Below are positions 5,807 to 6,853 of a stretch of 6,853 bases of DNA, piece after piece; position 1 is the first letter of the stretch, and every line of letters starts with the position of its first letter. The DNA is taken from NCBI GenBank assembly GCA_005878995.1, contig VBME01000097.1, positions 1,401-8,253 on the forward strand. Direction: 5' to 3'. The position numbers and the translations under genes are program-made. The notes below the pieces were generated by a model. It did no database searches. It saw only the letters and a program-made list of their open reading frames with translations, and was not told the origin of the DNA. The DNA is from Methanobacteriota archaeon. Its GTDB lineage: Archaea > Thermoplasmatota > Thermoplasmata > RBG-16-68-12.

Positions 5807-6357
5807 AGCACCTTTCTCGCGTACCGCTCCTTCGCGACGCGCTCCGCGAGCGACTGGAACGCCGTTTCGACGTTGACGCCGGCCTTCGCGGAGGTGAAGT
5901 GGAACGGGCTGTCGTATGCGCGTGCCGCTTGGACCATCTCGTCCTCGCTGATTTGCAATTGATCGCGAAGATCGATCTTGTTGCCTAGGAACTCGATCGG
6001 GATTTTCCCGGTGACGCTGTACACGCCTTCGATCCAGTCGTCGAGGTCATCGAGGGTCTTCTTCCGCGTGACGTCGCAGACCGCGAGGATGCCGCGGGCC
6101 CCGTAGAAGTAGGCTTCCTTCAGCAGCTCGCGGAAGCCTTTCTGGCCCATGATGTCCCAGATCGTCATGTCGATCTTGAGTTCCCCGGAGCCGTCGGGGG
6201 ACCGCGAGGTGAGTTCCTTCTTCGAGACCTTCGTGCCCAGCGTCTGGATGTACTTGTCGTCAAAATTCTCCAAGACGAATCGGCGGATGAGGGACGTCTT
6301 GCCAACGGCCGCCTCACCCACGAGGCAGACTTTCACTTTCATCCGCTTGACTTCCAT
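5794..6357 (-). CDS. Ras/Rab-like small GTPase (paralogue 3)
   Basis: This 187-residue small GTPase has P-loop GEAAVGKT (14-21), switch I Thr39 in 'IQTLGTK', G3 WDIMG (67-71), G4 NKID (126-129) and G5 TSAK (155-158). It is the only one of the three with Gln72 at the position of Ras Gln61, so it has the most conventional catalytic site; the Gly12 position is Ala16. It shares long blocks with paralogue 1, such as MKVKVCLVGE at 6-15 and 'KGFRELLKEAYF', showing a recent duplication relative to paralogue 2. The C-terminus is charged (RYARKVLPEE) and lacks a lipidation cysteine. The ATG at 6357 has no clear Shine-Dalgarno sequence, and a TATA box at 6397-6404 predicts a leader of about 17 bases. 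It is transcribed divergently from the 54-residue gene at 6540. Confidence 0.94.
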   Translation of the reverse strand: MEVKRMKVKVCLVGEAAVGKTSLIRRFVLENFDDKYIQTLGTKVSKKELTSRSPDGSGELKIDMTIWDIMGQKGFRELLKEAYFYGARGILAVCDVTRKKTLDDLDDWIEGVYSVTGKIPIEFLGNKIDLRDQLQISEDEMVQAARAYDSPFHFTSAKAGVNVETAFQSLAERVAKERYARKVLPEE

Positions 6358-6396
6358 GGAGAACCGCCCAACGACGCGGCATAGCCTGCGTGGCCC

Positions 6397-6404
6397 GCTT
6401 AAAC
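6397..6404 (-). promoter_or_regulatory. TATA box of GTPase paralogue 3
   Basis: On the - strand GTTTAAGC resembles the lonB box (GTTTAAGTA). The predicted start near 6374 gives a leader of about 17 bases. GATAAC on the - strand (6416-6421) lies 11 bases further upstream, similar to the palindrome half-site at paralogue 1. Confidence 0.55.
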
Positions 6405-6497
6405 GTTATGGGAGTGTTATCACCGACGATACAGGGGAAATCGCGCGAGCGTTGCGTTCGTCTCGATGGCCCGATGGGGTCGGCGGAAAGGCGAACC

Positions 6498-6507
6498 ATT
6501 TTGTATG
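6498..6507 (+). promoter_or_regulatory. TATA-like box of the 54-residue gene
   Basis: ATTTTGTATG on the + strand, preceded by a purine-rich GGCGAA, would start transcription near 6530, about 10 bases before ATG 6540. It supports that ATG over the longer in-frame start at 6390. The 182-base spacer 6358-6539 therefore holds two divergent promoters and no gene. Confidence 0.45.
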
Positions 6508-6539
6508 TTCGTCGAGTATCTGGCGGCGAAGGCGCGGCC

Positions 6540-6704
6540 ATGTGTGACGAATACTACGATGCGCGCATGAAAGCGTTTTGGCGGGCGCTCGCAGACGCGG
6601 ACGAACTCAAGAACGAGGAGAAAGAGGACGAACCGATCGTCAAGCCGATCGCGATCGAGCCGCTCGAGCCTTTCAAGGCGAAACCGCGGGCGCTTGTTCG
6701 CTAA
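6540..6704 (+). CDS. Small charged hypothetical protein (54 residues)
   Basis: The protein begins MCDEYYDARMKAFWRALADA, an amphipathic aromatic-rich helix. This is followed by a run of Glu/Lys/Asp (about 24-33), and then an extended segment with regularly spaced prolines (EPIVKPIAIEPLEPFKAKP, 33-51) ending in ALVR. The codons are coherent, with a sharp change from the Arg-rich noise upstream, and a TATA-like box sits about 35 bases before the ATG; together these favour ATG 6540 over the in-frame ATG at 6390. There is no membrane helix or signal peptide. The pattern of a short helix plus a proline-rich tail suggests a protein-binding peptide or subunit rather than an enzyme. It is divergent from GTPase paralogue 3. 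I do not recognise the family with confidence. Confidence 0.7.
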   Translation: MCDEYYDARMKAFWRALADADELKNEEKEDEPIVKPIAIEPLEPFKAKPRALVR

Positions 6705-6786
6705 ACTCAATCGCGCGTAGCGCCCCGGCAAGTCCACAATGTGGCGGAGCCTCATTTCTCCGGTTCTGTAGCGTTTACGTTGGTAC

Positions 6787-6853
6787 CTAACGCGACTCCA
6801 CTCCGCTCGGCTCGTCCCGTGCGCCTCCTCCTTCTCGGAGGAGGTCGTAGAGG
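6787..6853 (-). CDS. Possible C-terminal end of a further - strand gene, partial
   Basis: On the - strand one frame is open from the right edge to TAG 6787-6789 and reads LYDLLREGGGARDEPSGVESR. 'LYDLLREGG' looks like a real helical end of a protein followed by a polar tail. Only 21 codons are visible, so this is tentative. It would converge with the 54-residue gene across an 82-base gap in which I see nothing else. Confidence 0.3.
   Translation of the reverse strand, partial: LYDLLREGGGARDEPSGVESR
6824..6844. repeat. Perfect 8-bp inverted repeat with 5-base loop at the right edge
   Basis: cctcctcc (6824-6831) pairs exactly with ggaggagg (6837-6844) around ttctc. It could be an RNA hairpin (terminator or part of an RNA gene continuing beyond the window) or simply codon composition inside the partial - strand gene that overlaps it. 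Confidence 0.4.

Noticed and set aside
6390..6539. N-terminal extension of the 54-residue gene from ATG 6390
   Set aside because: The added 50 residues are composition noise, overlap the promoter region of GTPase paralogue 3, and would place the start well upstream of the TATA-like box at 6498.
6420..6755. 111-codon - strand frame opposite the 54-residue gene
   Set aside because: Arg/Leu/Phe/Val-rich mirror of the charged + strand gene, with no motif or start signal.

Overview
This GC-rich window reads as archaeal, most likely from the euryarchaeal Thermoplasmata or relatives. The support is a membrane-inserted archaeal LonB protease, an archaeal-type NadM adenylyltransferase, TATA-like boxes about 25 bases before the likely transcript starts (sometimes with little or no leader), and several Ras/Rab-like small GTPases. 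The lineage call is inference; the domain-level call is firmer.

Layout. At the left edge is the C-terminal end of a polytopic membrane protein on the + strand (1-234). It is followed by a + strand gene for a winged-helix protein with a C-terminal V4R/HNOB-like sensor-type domain (287-1141). Converging on it from the right is a three-gene - strand operon: lonB (3998 to 2013), a 55-residue cysteine-containing protein (1996 to 1829) and nadM (1832 to 1287). The two downstream genes have strong Shine-Dalgarno sequences, and the last pair overlaps as ATGA.

Upstream of lonB, on the same strand, are three separate genes for closely related Ras-like GTPases (4160-4693, 4810-5367, 5794-6357). Each has its own TATA-like box. 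All carry an unusual WDIMG in place of the Ras DTAG motif, and they differ from one another at the positions equivalent to Ras Gly12 and Gln61. Between the second and third lies a roughly 430-base spacer that holds an open frame for a small two-helix membrane protein without a normal start codon. Divergent from the third GTPase is a short + strand gene for a 54-residue charged protein (6540-6704). At the right edge there may be the end of a further - strand gene, plus a perfect 8-bp hairpin.

How it fits together. The lonB operon combines membrane protein quality control with the last step of NAD synthesis; the small cysteine protein between them is coupled to both and has no assigned role. 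The GTPase cluster is the most distinctive part: three tandem eukaryote-like switches with different predicted hydrolysis properties and no visible lipid anchor, accompanied by small unassigned proteins. No MglB/roadblock partner, exchange factor or GAP is visible in this window. No rRNA, tRNA, CRISPR array, insertion sequence or transposase was found.
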